Positions 9,241-17,567 of a stretch of DNA of 64,000 nt are shown in pieces. The notes under the pieces are model-generated. The model was not told where the DNA came from. It was given only the letters and a program-made list of their open reading frames with translations, and did not search any database. Source of the DNA: Acinetobacter nosocomialis NIPH 2119 (GTDB taxonomy: Bacteria; Pseudomonadota; Gammaproteobacteria; Pseudomonadales; Moraxellaceae); NCBI RefSeq assembly GCF_000368085.1, contig NZ_KB849239.1:1645082-1709081 (forward strand), written 5' to 3'. The stretch's first letter is position 1. Every line of letters starts with the position of its first letter. Made by a program: the position numbers and the translations under genes.

Positions 9241-10581
9241 ATGTCATATCGATATAAAATAGCTACAGTGTTTTTACTTGGGTTCTTTATTGATTGCATC
9301 AACATTTTTATGTCTGCAATTGCATTGCCTAATATTGCATCGTCATTTTCAGTGAGCCAATCCATGGTCGCATGGGTAACAAATGCTTATATTCTCGGCC
9401 TCATTTTAATTATGCCCATGAGTTTATGGTTAGCCACCAAACTTGGATACCAAAAATTATTGTGTTATTCGATGCTGTTATTCTCGATAAGCATCTGCTT
9501 TATGGGTTTTAGTGAATCGATTTATAGCTTAATTTTTTGGCGATTTATTCAAGGAATAGCTGGAGGTTTATTAATTCCAGTCGGGCAAGCACTCGTATAC
9601 GCATTTTTCCCGAACCAAGAACGCCAACGCATTTCTACTATGATCATGGCAATTGCACTGATTGCGCCAGCTTTTTCACCTGCCATTGGAGGCGTAATTA
9701 TTGATTCATTGAATTGGCGATGGGTATTCTTATCTAACCTTCCTTTTTCTTTACTGGCAGCAGCTCTGGCATGGTTATGGGTTAAAACAACAAAGAATGT
9801 TTCGAGTGAAAGACCAGATATTAAAGGCTTAGTTATCTTTAATATAAGTCTGTTATGTTTATTACTCTCCTTTTCATTCTATAGTGATTACCATCATGCC
9901 CTATTCGCTATAACGAGTTTTCTAATTTCAGTGGGAATGCTTATTTTTTACATTCAACATGCGAAAAAAATTTCCCATCCTGTTCTTAATCTTGAGTTAT
10001 TAAAAAATAAAAATTTACGTAATGCATTTATTGTCTATTATGCCGTTCCGGGTATTTTTACAGGCGTTAATTTACTCAATATTTTTAATTTACAACTTAA
10101 CTTCGGCTTTAATGCAAAACAAACTGGTTTATTTATGTTGCTCTATGCAACTGGGGCATTCACAGCCATGATTAGCGGCGGCCTACTCTATCAACGGTTA
10201 GGAAAAAAGTATCTTCTTATTATTGGAATAACCCTACATAGCTTTGGCATATTTCTTTTGTTTTATATTTCAAACACTAGTCCCCTAAGCTTTTTAGTGA
10301 TTGCTTATTTATTAATGGGTATGGGAGGCGGCTTAAGTGCCAATATTGCCCAAATTAGTTCACTGATCGATTTTTCGGGCCAAGATTTATTACAAGGGAG
10401 CGTGCTCTGGAATATTAATCGACAAGTTTCATTTAGTGTCGGTACTGTTGTTCTCATTTCGATATATAACTTGATGTCCAGCTCAAGCGAGCTACTTCGC
10501 TATCAACAAACTTTTTTAATTGCAGCTTTGCTCTGTTTACTCTCACTCATTCCCGTTTTAAAGGAGAAAACTCATGTCTAA
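9241..10581 (+). CDS. MFS transporter, DHA2-like drug/metabolite exporter
   Basis: A 446-residue integral inner-membrane protein with about 12-14 hydrophobic segments. Early residues show the DHA-type pattern (IALPNIASSFSVSQSMVAWV) and the antiporter motif C-like PAFSPAIGGVIID after the fifth segment, which favours proton-driven export. A strong GGAGG precedes the ATG. It is divergent from the LysR gene and overlaps the next small gene by 8 bp. The substrate is unknown. Confidence 0.85.
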   Translation: MSYRYKIATVFLLGFFIDCINIFMSAIALPNIASSFSVSQSMVAWVTNAYILGLILIMPMSLWLATKLGYQKLLCYSMLLFSISICFMGFSESIYSLIFWRFIQGIAGGLLIPVGQALVYAFFPNQERQRISTMIMAIALIAPAFSPAIGGVIIDSLNWRWVFLSNLPFSLLAAALAWLWVKTTKNVSSERPDIKGLVIFNISLLCLLLSFSFYSDYHHALFAITSFLISVGMLIFYIQHAKKISHPVLNLELLKNKNLRNAFIVYYAVPGIFTGVNLLNIFNLQLNFGFNAKQTGLFMLLYATGAFTAMISGGLLYQRLGKKYLLIIGITLHSFGIFLLFYISNTSPLSFLVIAYLLMGMGGGLSANIAQISSLIDFSGQDLLQGSVLWNINRQVSFSVGTVVLISIYNLMSSSSELLRYQQTFLIAALLCLLSLIPVLKEKTHV

Positions 10582-10975
10582 TCAAATGGATCAAGCCATT
10601 CAAAGTGTAATAGACCTACATGTTTTAATAGAAAATGTCTTTACAGGCAAAAATGCAGAGCAAAGCCTGAGCCCGCTTCTCGATAGCTTTGATCAAAATT
10701 TTAAGATGGTTACGGTTCAGGGTCACAGCATTGGTTTCGCCGAAGTGAATAGTTTATTTAGCCAGAATATCGGAACGAAACCTTCTTTAAAAATCGACAT
10801 TATTAAAAGCGCAGCTTTATACGAATTTGAAAATTATTGCTGGGTGCAATATCAGGAACATCAGCAAACTGATGAAACCGAGACAGTACGGACTTCTACA
10901 GCCTGCATTAAAGTGGAAGACAAAAAAAGTTATTGGGTTTATTTACATGAAACTTTAGTTCCCTCGTCTTCTTAA
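10574..10975 (+). CDS. SnoaL/DUF4440-like small protein
   Basis: A 133-residue soluble protein, translationally coupled to the MFS gene (8-bp overlap, GGAG at 10563-10566 within the MFS 3' end). Pattern and length fit the cone-shaped SnoaL/NTF2-like fold: N-terminal helix, then paired strands ending in an aromatic strand (SYWVYLHETLV). Such proteins often accompany transporters or oxidoreductases as small-ligand binding or isomerising proteins. No catalytic residues can be assigned with confidence. Confidence 0.6.
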   Translation: MSNQMDQAIQSVIDLHVLIENVFTGKNAEQSLSPLLDSFDQNFKMVTVQGHSIGFAEVNSLFSQNIGTKPSLKIDIIKSAALYEFENYCWVQYQEHQQTDETETVRTSTACIKVEDKKSYWVYLHETLVPSSS

Positions 10976-10997
10976 CTCATCTAAAGCATATTAAAGA

Positions 10998-11013
10998 TGG
11001 CACTTATTTTGCT
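10998..11013 (+). promoter_or_regulatory. Sigma-54 promoter of the ABC transporter genes
   Basis: TGGCAC-N5-TTGCT with GG at 10999-11000 and GC at 11011-11012, exactly 10 bp between them as required for RpoN. The predicted start site is near 11024, giving a ~47-nt leader for the permease gene at 11071. Two more promoters of this type occur in the cluster. Confidence 0.8.
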
Positions 11014-11018
11014 TAACA

Positions 11019-11046
11019 ATATTACGTTTTATGAAAATCGTAATAC
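11019..11046 (+). promoter_or_regulatory. Paired GTATTAC-type operator at the transporter promoter
   Basis: Half-sites ATATTAC (11019-11025) and GTAATAC (11040-11046) start 21 bp apart, two helical turns, and the inner core extends to TATTACG/CGTAATA. The pair overlaps the predicted start site of the sigma-54 promoter, a position suited to repression. The same arrangement recurs at 16373-16400 and 22744-22771. Confidence 0.7.
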
Positions 11047-11070
11047 TGATCAAAATGGGGAGCTCTCGAT

Positions 11071-12015
11071 ATGGGTTATGTTGCAAAGGAATTTACGCGA
11101 AAGAACAAGCTGATTCTCAGTATTTGTTCTTTCGTTATTCCAATATGTCTTTGGTGCGCAATCAGTTACTTACCTTTTATTTGGCATCCTCAAGTACAAA
11201 TCACGAGTTCAGGCAGTGTTCCTTACTTACAAGTAGGCAGTCGTGTTGATAAAAGTGTGTTCTATCTCGAAGCACAAAATGCAGTCAACCGAAATTCTGC
11301 ACCACCACAAGGTATTTTGGTCAACCCTATTTATTTACCCGCTCCCCATGAAGTCGCTAAGGCTTTGGTCACCGCGTTTACCACACCACCTGAACAACCT
11401 GATTCGCCGTGGTTTCATCAAAGTTTATGGCACAGTATTAAACTGGTATTTTCAGCTTTTTTTATTTCTTCATTGATTGGGATTCCACTGGGTATTTTGT
11501 GTGGTTTTTCTAAGAGGATCTCCCTGTTAACAGAACCGTTTGTCGAGTTTTTCCGTTACCTACCCGCACCAGCATTTGGTGCACTTGCAGTGGCAATTTT
11601 AGGGATTAATGACGCACCTAAAATTGCCATTATTGTGATTGGTACTCTGTTTCAGCAAATTCTCATTATTGCCAATACCACCCGAATGGTAGATCGAAGC
11701 TTAATTGAAGCTGGCTATACGCTTGGTACCAATAAGCTCAAAAGTTTATTTCACGTGGTGATTCCTGCGGCCTTACCTGATATTTACCGTGACTTACGTG
11801 TGCTATTGGGCTGGGCTTGGACCTATTTAATTGTTTCGGAGTTGATTGGTACGACCTCGGGTATTACGTGGTTCATTACTCAACAGGCACGCTATCAAAA
11901 CTTTGACAATGTCTATGCAGCTATTTTGATTATTGGGGTAATTGGTCTGGTTTGTGATTGGGTATTAATGAAGTTAGGTGAGCGGATGTTCACTTGGAAA
12001 GTGGGAGCAAAATAA
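11071..12015 (+). CDS. ABC transporter permease, nitrate/taurine type (probable guanidine uptake)
   Basis: A 314-residue inner-membrane permease of the SsuC/TauC/NrtB class, with an N-terminal membrane segment, a periplasmic stretch (~60-110) and a cluster of five membrane segments carrying the EAA-like loop (LIEAGYTLGTNKLKSLFHVV). A GGGGAG lies 8 nt before the ATG. Its stop overlaps the ATPase start in TAATG. The substrate-binding lipoprotein is encoded convergently at 12948-13970. Promoter sharing with guanidine-degradation genes suggests uptake of guanidine or a related compound; the substrate is inferred. Confidence 0.85.
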   Translation: MGYVAKEFTRKNKLILSICSFVIPICLWCAISYLPFIWHPQVQITSSGSVPYLQVGSRVDKSVFYLEAQNAVNRNSAPPQGILVNPIYLPAPHEVAKALVTAFTTPPEQPDSPWFHQSLWHSIKLVFSAFFISSLIGIPLGILCGFSKRISLLTEPFVEFFRYLPAPAFGALAVAILGINDAPKIAIIVIGTLFQQILIIANTTRMVDRSLIEAGYTLGTNKLKSLFHVVIPAALPDIYRDLRVLLGWAWTYLIVSELIGTTSGITWFITQQARYQNFDNVYAAILIIGVIGLVCDWVLMKLGERMFTWKVGAK

Positions 12016-12896
12016 TGAATGATTCAACATTTAACGCGCATGAATACTTTCAAAAAATTTATGAACGTCCTGTTATTTTAGAGGCCAAACAACTGAGCCA
12101 AGTGTTTAAGCATGGTCAAAGCGAACGCACTGTTTTAAATAAGCTCGATTTAAAAATTCATAAAAGAGAATTTATTTGTGTGATTGGTCCTTCTGGCTGC
12201 GGTAAATCGACACTGAGCCGTGTCATTGCGGGTTTAGACCCATACCATAGTGGAGAAGTTTTAGTAGACGGCGAATGCATTACAGGCCCATGCCCTGAAC
12301 GCGGCATGGTGTTTCAGGGCTATACCCTTTTCCCGTGGAAAACTGTAAAAGAAAACGTGATGTTTGGCCCGCAAATGCGCGGCGCGAGTCAAATGACAGC
12401 CGAAGCTCAAGCACGTGAATGGATTAATATTATTGGTTTAGAAAAATATGAAAATCAGTATCCACATCAACTTTCTGGTGGTATGAAACAGCGCGTTGCG
12501 ATTGCTAGAGCTTTGGTTAATCAACCTAAAATTTTACTCATGGATGAACCTTTTGGTGCGCTCGACCCGCACACTCGTCAAAAAATGCAAAAGCACTTGA
12601 TGGATTTATGGCAAAACATTGATATCACCATTATTTTTGTAACCCATGACATGGATGAAGCCATTTTACTGGCTGACCGAATTGTAGCACTCAAAGCCAA
12701 CCCCGGTGAAATTAAGGAAATTATTGAAGTTAATTTACCTCGTCCACGTTCACTCGATTTAATGAGTACATCTGAGTTCAAACAACTTCGGGCACGAGTT
12801 GATTATCTGGTTCACGCTGAAGAAGACGAGCTTGACCCTGCGTTGCAAGACTTACCCAAAATACCGCGTATGACTCAAGTCAGTACAGAAAAATAA
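12015..12896 (+). CDS. ABC transporter ATPase, nitrate/taurine type
   Basis: A 293-residue ATP-binding subunit. Walker A is GPSGCGKST, the signature is LSGGMKQR, Walker B is ILLMDEP followed by FGALD, and the H-loop is FVTHDMDE. I use the ATG at 12015 (TAATG coupling with the permease) rather than the longer in-frame extension, which overlaps the permease and lacks a ribosome site. A C-terminal tail of ~40 residues is slightly longer than usual. Operates with the adjacent permease. Confidence 0.92.
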   Translation: MNDSTFNAHEYFQKIYERPVILEAKQLSQVFKHGQSERTVLNKLDLKIHKREFICVIGPSGCGKSTLSRVIAGLDPYHSGEVLVDGECITGPCPERGMVFQGYTLFPWKTVKENVMFGPQMRGASQMTAEAQAREWINIIGLEKYENQYPHQLSGGMKQRVAIARALVNQPKILLMDEPFGALDPHTRQKMQKHLMDLWQNIDITIIFVTHDMDEAILLADRIVALKANPGEIKEIIEVNLPRPRSLDLMSTSEFKQLRARVDYLVHAEEDELDPALQDLPKIPRMTQVSTEK

Positions 12897-12904
12897 GCCA
12901 AACA

Positions 12905-12936
12905 CAAAAAAGCCCAAGTTCAACTTGGGCTTTTTG
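12905..12936. terminator. Bidirectional terminator
   Basis: Perfect 14-bp arms (12907-12920 and 12922-12935) beginning in A5 and ending in T5 around GCCCAAGTT. It lies between the convergent ATPase and substrate-binding-protein genes and would stop transcription from both sides. Confidence 0.9.
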
Positions 12937-12947
12937 ATTTATGGGGT

Positions 12948-13970
12948 TTATTTAAGTTGCTCTATGAGTGTTGGATAAATCAGCCCATCTACATTTTGTT
13001 CAGTTTTATAAATACCGTTTTCGACATTAAATTTATTGACGTGATAGCTAGAGCCATAAATTGAGTCAAAATTTTGAGATTTAGTAAATACTTTTTTATT
13101 GGCATTGATATCTAATAAATGCGTACCGCTGACCATTAGCTCATATTGTTTTGGATCAACCCCTGAACGGTTTGCCATGATTTTAACCGCATCGGCATGG
13201 GTTGCAGGGTTATTAATATATTTAACGGTTTTATCCCACACCTGAATGATTTTTTTCCATTCCTCTTGATGAGCAGTTAAGTGGCTCATGTTGACTGTTA
13301 AGGTGTCGTAAATTAAACCCGGCTTGTCTTTAGAGGTATAGATAATTTTAGAGCCTGCCACTGCTTTTAATGCCTGACCTGCAACAGGTTGCCAAACAGC
13401 AATTGCAGAAATATTTGGGCTATTAAACACTTGAGGTAATTGGTTCGTCGCTGAATTTACCAGCTTTACCTCATTTGATTTAATATTATGGTCGGTCAAA
13501 GCAGTTGCCAATAAAAGATGATCAACCAAGCCTTTTTCAACACCGATTGATTTTCCTTTTAGGTCTTGAATGGTGTTAATACCCTCTTTTGCAATAATGA
13601 CATCATTGCCCGCAGAATAATCTGTCGCCATGATCATCATGCCTTGCGTACCACCCGAAGCTGTTACCAAGTTATCGCCATTGGTGACCAACACAGCGTC
13701 GAGCTGATTTGCCGAAAAGGCCGAAAGCGACGCTGAATAATCAAACCATTTAAACTCTACATTTAGCCCTGCTTCTTTTAACCAGCCTTTTTCAATAGCC
13801 ACTTGCCAAGCCACCCAGCCCGGCCAATCACTATATCCGATGGTAATTGGTTTTGTATTTGCGGTTGCCTGAGCGTCTTGTTTAGTCTCGGGCACTTTGG
13901 CCGTATTGTCACATCCACCCAATACAACTACCGATAAAATAGATACGGATAACAACGCTTTTTTAATCAT
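12948..13970 (-). CDS. ABC transporter substrate-binding lipoprotein, nitrate/taurine type
   Basis: A 340-residue periplasmic binding protein. The signal peptide ends in a lipobox VLGGC (Cys about residue 20), so it should be a membrane-anchored lipoprotein. The mature domain begins ITIGYSDWPGWVAWQVA, characteristic of the SsuA/TauA/NrtA family, with two alpha/beta lobes. It overlaps the 3' end of atzF by 4 bp (ATGA), so the binding protein is made with the catabolic enzyme while permease and ATPase are transcribed separately. The ligand is probably guanidine or a related nitrogen source, inferred from context. Confidence 0.87.
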   Translation of the reverse strand: MIKKALLSVSILSVVVLGGCDNTAKVPETKQDAQATANTKPITIGYSDWPGWVAWQVAIEKGWLKEAGLNVEFKWFDYSASLSAFSANQLDAVLVTNGDNLVTASGGTQGMMIMATDYSAGNDVIIAKEGINTIQDLKGKSIGVEKGLVDHLLLATALTDHNIKSNEVKLVNSATNQLPQVFNSPNISAIAVWQPVAGQALKAVAGSKIIYTSKDKPGLIYDTLTVNMSHLTAHQEEWKKIIQVWDKTVKYINNPATHADAVKIMANRSGVDPKQYELMVSGTHLLDINANKKVFTKSQNFDSIYGSSYHVNKFNVENGIYKTEQNVDGLIYPTLIEQLK

Positions 13971-15790
13971 ATAGAAACTTCCCCAACATTTTTACTAACA
14001 ACGCTTTGAGCGGTTTGATTGAGTGACTGTATATAAGCTCGCCAGCCTCCAAAATGGCTAATATCGGTTGCATCTTGAATGGCATACGCTTCGCAAATAA
14101 AGCTTTTAACCCATGTACCATCCTTTAATTTCAGATTCCCAATACCAAGTGGTGCGGGTACTTCAGCCACAATGGCTCCAAAATGTGCTAATGGAACATC
14201 CCACACTTCAACTTCAATAGATGTCCCTGCTTTATCGAATTGCAGTCCCGGTTTTGGTGGCGTGGTATTTTTTAGGGCAAAGAGTTTATAAGTCTCTGCG
14301 GTCTGGGTTTTCTTGAGCAAAGTAGCATTACGGCTAGTAAGCTGAAAATTAAGTGGCATGCCTGTTAAATGCGCTCCTACCACTGCAAGCTGTACTGAAT
14401 GATTCGAGTAGATGTTTATACTTTTTTGATAATGTTGAGTTGATTTACCTAAACTCAGCGATGTTTCGGCTTGCCAAAGCTGCGCAAAATTGGCGAGTGC
14501 CTGATCGTGCCACGCAGGTGCAATAAAGGTTACCCCGCTTGGTAGGCCGTCTTCACGGAGTACATTTGGTAAAGCTAAAGCCGAAAGATCAGCAAAATTG
14601 ACAAAGTTGGTATAGGCTCCCATGTGCGCATTTTTAGTCAATGGGTCGGCTTCAACTTCAGCAATGGTGTAAATGGTTGGCGCTGTCGGAACCATCAAGG
14701 CAACAAAAGGTTGTAAAGCCAAATTAATTTTTCGAGAAAGCACGGCGCGGTTATATTCGGCTTGAAGTGCATCTGTTGCCTTGAATTTATCTGCCTGCGC
14801 AATAATTTGAGCAATAACAGGATGAGCCTTTTCACGTGTTGTCATGCGTTCAACGGCGACTGTTCTTTCTGCCACCCATGCATCGTTATACAGTGCGGCA
14901 GCAAGCTCATTAAACGCACTGAAATCAATACTCTCAACTTCGTAACCCAGTTTTTTGACACGCTCGACTGCAACTAAAAAGGCCTTTTCAGATTCAAGAT
15001 CACCATAAAACTCAAGCTGAGCTGGAATAGCAATTTTCTGTTTAGAAAATTGAGTCGGTACATTGGCTGGATGTGCTCGTGAATATTCATCTGTTTCATC
15101 GTAGCCCTGCATTAAATTGGCGACTGCCCAAGCATCATCAATATGCAGTGCAAAAATAGAAATGACGTCAATAGTCCGACAGGCTGGAATTAAACCAGTG
15201 GTAGAAAACCAGCCCTTTGTCGGCTTAAGACCCACAATATTGTTATGGCCCGCAGGAACACGACCTGATCCCGCCGTGTCTGTCCCCAAACTAAAAGGCA
15301 CAATACCGTTGGCGACCACCACTGACGAACCCGAGCTTGAACCACCACTAATATATTCGGGGTTAAAACTATTTTTTACTGCACCGTATGGAGAGCGAAC
15401 GCCAACTAGTCCCGTTGCAAACTGATCGAGGTTAGTTTTACCAATCACAATTGCCCCTGCTTTTTTTAGCTTGGCTACTACGGCAGCATCTTGTGTCGCT
15501 AAATATTGAACCTCTTTACAGGCAGCAGTGGTGTGAAAGTCAGCGACATCAATGTTGTCTTTAACTGCAAATGGCACACCGTATAGAGGTAAGTCAGCAA
15601 TATTCTGGTCTTTTAAAATATCAATTTGCGATTGAATCTGCTCGTTCGATGCAATTTCAATCCATGCATGATCATCATTTTTAATTTCTGCCACATAGCT
15701 AATCAGATCCTTAAGATGGATTTGCCCGTTTTGATATGCTGTTTTCCAGTCTTGAATAGTCCATAAATTTTTCAACACGCTACTCCTCAT
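13967..15790 (-). CDS. atzF: Allophanate hydrolase (AtzF type)
   Basis: A 607-residue enzyme that hydrolyses allophanate to ammonia and CO2, the final step of urea-amidolyase or guanidine-carboxylase pathways. The N-terminal amidase-signature domain carries the Ser-cis-Ser-Lys triad: Lys77 in GVPFAVKDNI, a serine run near 151-156 in GGSSSGSS, and Ser175 in GTDTAGSGR. The C-terminal domain (~450-600, including VVGAHLTGMPLNF) is the allophanate-specific module. The ATG at 15790 immediately follows the regulator stop, but AGGAG lies inside the first codons, so a GTG (15778) or TTG (15775) start is also likely. Confidence 0.93.
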   Translation of the reverse strand: MRSSVLKNLWTIQDWKTAYQNGQIHLKDLISYVAEIKNDDHAWIEIASNEQIQSQIDILKDQNIADLPLYGVPFAVKDNIDVADFHTTAACKEVQYLATQDAAVVAKLKKAGAIVIGKTNLDQFATGLVGVRSPYGAVKNSFNPEYISGGSSSGSSVVVANGIVPFSLGTDTAGSGRVPAGHNNIVGLKPTKGWFSTTGLIPACRTIDVISIFALHIDDAWAVANLMQGYDETDEYSRAHPANVPTQFSKQKIAIPAQLEFYGDLESEKAFLVAVERVKKLGYEVESIDFSAFNELAAALYNDAWVAERTVAVERMTTREKAHPVIAQIIAQADKFKATDALQAEYNRAVLSRKINLALQPFVALMVPTAPTIYTIAEVEADPLTKNAHMGAYTNFVNFADLSALALPNVLREDGLPSGVTFIAPAWHDQALANFAQLWQAETSLSLGKSTQHYQKSINIYSNHSVQLAVVGAHLTGMPLNFQLTSRNATLLKKTQTAETYKLFALKNTTPPKPGLQFDKAGTSIEVEVWDVPLAHFGAIVAEVPAPLGIGNLKLKDGTWVKSFICEAYAIQDATDISHFGGWRAYIQSLNQTAQSVVSKNVGEVSI

Positions 15791-16225
15791 TTAGTCATTC
15801 TGCTGTATAGGCGGCATGACGGCATCCATCAGTTCTAGATGTCCTTTGATTACCCCTTTCAGCACAATAAATTGCTGGCTAATTTGTCTAAGCTCAGAAC
15901 TTGCGCCCTGCATTAACATGACTTGCAATATCTTTTGTTGGTCGAGCTGAATATGAAGTGAGCTAATCACCTGTGCTAAAAACTGTTGTTGTAAATCGAC
16001 CAATTGATTGCGCAAGGTCATTTGGCTAGCGTCATAAAGCAGCGTCAACGTGCCCACCATGACTTCATTAGCCTGTGCTTGCTCTGCAATCAGGTGTTTA
16101 TTAATCATGTCGACAATGGCTTGCGAGCGACTTTCATAGTTCTGCTCGACAATTTTTTGATCGAGTGCGTTAAGTGTCGTTTCAGGTACGGTAATACTGA
16201 TTCGAGCCAGCTTTTGTTTTGCCAC
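15791..16225 (-). CDS. NikR/CopG-type ribbon-helix-helix regulator
   Basis: About 144 residues starting at a GTG (16225) with AAAAGGA 7 nt upstream; an ATG-less extension to 16282 overlaps the small upstream ORF and is less likely. Residues ~5-45 form a ribbon-helix-helix motif (LARISITVPETTLNALDQKI then SRSQAIVDMINKHL). The C-terminal ~90 residues resemble the NikR ACT-like tetramerisation domain (GTLTLLYDAS; later HIQLDQQKILQVMLMQG) but the classical NikR nickel cluster is not complete. I infer it binds the GTATTAC pairs at the three cluster promoters and senses a pathway metabolite rather than nickel. Confidence 0.8.
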   Translation of the reverse strand: MAKQKLARISITVPETTLNALDQKIVEQNYESRSQAIVDMINKHLIAEQAQANEVMVGTLTLLYDASQMTLRNQLVDLQQQFLAQVISSLHIQLDQQKILQVMLMQGASSELRQISQQFIVLKGVIKGHLELMDAVMPPIQQND

Positions 16226-16229
16226 AGTC

Positions 16230-16355
16230 TTATCCTTTTGTTTTAGGCGGCTGATTGTTTTGCTTGATATATACGCCTGCACGTACGCTGAGCAATTCGA
16301 CTAAAAAGGCTTTTAAAGTTGGCTTTGGTTGAACCACAGGTTTTACATCGTTCAT
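16230..16355 (-). CDS. Small 41-residue ORF leading the regulator-atzF operon
   Basis: ATG at 16355 with a strong AGAGGTG ribosome site 5 nt upstream and TAA at 16230-16232. The product is basic and proline-rich at both ends with one amphipathic middle helix (LKAFLVELLSVRAGVYI). The next gene begins only 4 nt after the stop, with its ribosome site inside this ORF, so it may couple or meter regulator translation. The ORF begins just downstream of a sigma-54 promoter and operator pair. I do not recognise a family; it could be a leader peptide, a real small protein or both. Confidence 0.6.
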   Translation of the reverse strand: MNDVKPVVQPKPTLKAFLVELLSVRAGVYIKQNNQPPKTKG

Positions 16356-16372
16356 ATCGCACCTCTAGTTTG

Positions 16373-16400
16373 GTATTACCAAATTCAGTTTTTGTATTAC
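16373..16400 (-). promoter_or_regulatory. Paired GTATTAC operator at the regulator-atzF promoter
   Basis: Two GTATTAC half-sites at 16373-16379 and 16394-16400 start 21 bp apart. The first lies inside a perfect palindrome TTTGGTATTACCAAA (16369-16383). They cover the predicted start site (about 16400) and leader of the minus-strand sigma-54 promoter, a position consistent with autorepression by the NikR-like protein. Confidence 0.7.
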
Positions 16401-16410
16401 TGGTAAGAGA

Positions 16411-16427
16411 TGCAGAAAATGTGCCAG
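16411..16427 (-). promoter_or_regulatory. Sigma-54 promoter of the regulator-atzF-binding protein operon
   Basis: On the minus strand CTGGCAC (16421-16427) and CTGCA (16411-16415) give GG-N10-GC with exact spacing. One base of the -12 box departs from TTGCA. It would drive the small ORF, regulator, atzF and substrate-binding-protein genes. Confidence 0.75.
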
Positions 16428-16487
16428 TTTTTAAGCGTCGTTTTGATGGGATTTATGGGTATTTATGAATGATTTTTGGGCAAAAAA

Positions 16488-16511
16488 AGCCCCATGCACA
16501 GGGATGGGGCT
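16488..16511 (-). terminator. Terminator of the HxlR gene
   Basis: AGCCCCAT (16488-16495) and ATGGGGCT (16504-16511) form an 8-bp stem with an 8-nt loop. On the minus strand it is followed by a run of T (the A-run at 16482-16488 on the plus strand), as expected downstream of the HxlR stop. Confidence 0.8.
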
Positions 16512-16548
16512 AAATATTTATATTTTTTTAAAAAGTTAATTTGTCATC

Positions 16549-16902
16549 TTATGACTGGTTAATCATTGTATGTGCCCATAGCGATAAAGACTCTAAAACA
16601 GGTTTAAAAGACTGGCCTAATTCAGTCATTTCATAGACCACTTTAATCGGTGCTTTTTCACCATAAACGGTTCGAGAGATTAAGCCACTTTGCTCTAATT
16701 GCTTGAGTTGAAGGCTTAAAGTCATTTCTGTGATAGTTGGCATTAATTGATTGATTTCATTAAAGCGTTTTGGCCCATCTTTTAGATAATACAAAATAAC
16801 GCTTTTCCATTTTCCACCCACCAAATCCATAGCCATACTGATATGACATGGATAGGTTTTTCCATTCATGGTGATTTCACATTTATTTTCAGTATTTGCC
16901 AT
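16549..16902 (-). CDS. HxlR-family regulator
   Basis: A winged helix-turn-helix HxlR protein of about 117 residues, using the ATG at 16902 with AGGTGG 8 nt upstream; the frame also extends to a GTG at 16914. Family marks are MDLVGGKWKSVILYYLKDGPKRFNEI, the LSLQLKQLE recognition helix and SRTVY in the wing. Cys-containing N-terminal residues could sense redox or electrophiles, as in YodB-type members. It is divergent from an NAD(P)H oxidoreductase gene with two palindromic operators between them. Confidence 0.88.
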   Translation of the reverse strand: MANTENKCEITMNGKTYPCHISMAMDLVGGKWKSVILYYLKDGPKRFNEINQLMPTITEMTLSLQLKQLEQSGLISRTVYGEKAPIKVVYEMTELGQSFKPVLESLSLWAHTMINQS

Positions 16903-16945
16903 TTTTAATGCCACCTATCAACTTTGATAGTTATTGTACACCCAT

Positions 16946-16980
16946 ACTATAAAAATTATAGTGACTATTATTTTTATAGT
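16946..16980. promoter_or_regulatory. Tandem palindromic operators for the HxlR regulator
   Basis: Two 17-bp near-palindromes with ACTAT/ATAGT ends, 16946-16962 and 16964-16980, start 18 bp apart in the gap between the divergent HxlR and oxidoreductase genes. Their form and position fit two HxlR dimers binding side by side and controlling both genes. Confidence 0.6.
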
Positions 16981-16994
16981 TAAAAGGCATAATT

Positions 16995-17531
16995 ATGGCT
17001 TTACTTATTTTGGCTCATCCCTACTACGCTCAATCAATTGCAAATAAAACGATTGTGAGTGAACTCGTAAAAACCTATCCGGACCTTGAAGTACGAGATA
17101 TTTTCCAGCTTTATCCGGACTATAAAATTGACGTGAGTGCTGAACAAGAAGCGTTATTACGCCACGACTCCATCATTCTGCAATATCCAATGTTCTGGTT
17201 TAATATGCCGGCAATTTTGAAGTTATGGTTTGATGAAGTTTTTACTTATCAGTTTGCTTATGGCTCTCAGGGCGACAAATTAAAAGATAAAAAAGTCATT
17301 ATTAGTATGACGGTCGGGCAAAAAGAAGCGAACATGGTGAACGACCAAGAAAACTTAATCGATAGCTTTTTAAAATCAGTTCAACATTCAATTCAATATA
17401 CGCAAATGCAGTTAAGCGGCACATTTTTGCTTTATGACGTATCGCCTTTATCGGGTAACCCAGAGTCAAAAATTAAATTAGAAGCGGTAAAACATGGCCA
17501 TAAATTATTAAAGCATTTGACCGAAGCATAA
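16995..17531 (+). CDS. NAD(P)H-dependent oxidoreductase, flavodoxin-like fold
   Basis: A 178-residue protein of the KefF/MdaB/WrbA-like quinone or electrophile reductase group. The N-terminus ALLILAHPYYAQSIANK is the phosphate-binding strand and loop, and the QYPMFWFNMPAILKLWFDEVF motif is diagnostic for this family's flavin-binding region. It is divergent from HxlR, which typically controls such reductases in response to quinones or electrophiles. It lies between parts of the guanidine cluster but has its own control and terminator, so it is likely unrelated to guanidine. Confidence 0.88.
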   Translation: MALLILAHPYYAQSIANKTIVSELVKTYPDLEVRDIFQLYPDYKIDVSAEQEALLRHDSIILQYPMFWFNMPAILKLWFDEVFTYQFAYGSQGDKLKDKKVIISMTVGQKEANMVNDQENLIDSFLKSVQHSIQYTQMQLSGTFLLYDVSPLSGNPESKIKLEAVKHGHKLLKHLTEA

Positions 17532-17534
17532 TAA

Positions 17535-17565
17535 AAAAGAGCATCAATATCGATGCTCTCTTTTA
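17535..17565. terminator. Bidirectional terminator
   Basis: AGAGCATC (17538-17545) and GATGCTCT (17552-17559) form an 8-bp stem flanked by an A-run and TTTT. It separates the convergent oxidoreductase and carboxylase genes. Confidence 0.88.
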
Positions 17566-17567
17566 GT

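Noticed and set aside
16226..16282. Longer N-terminus for the NikR-like regulator
   Set aside because: It would overlap the well-placed 41-residue ORF, and the GTG at 16225 has the better ribosome site.
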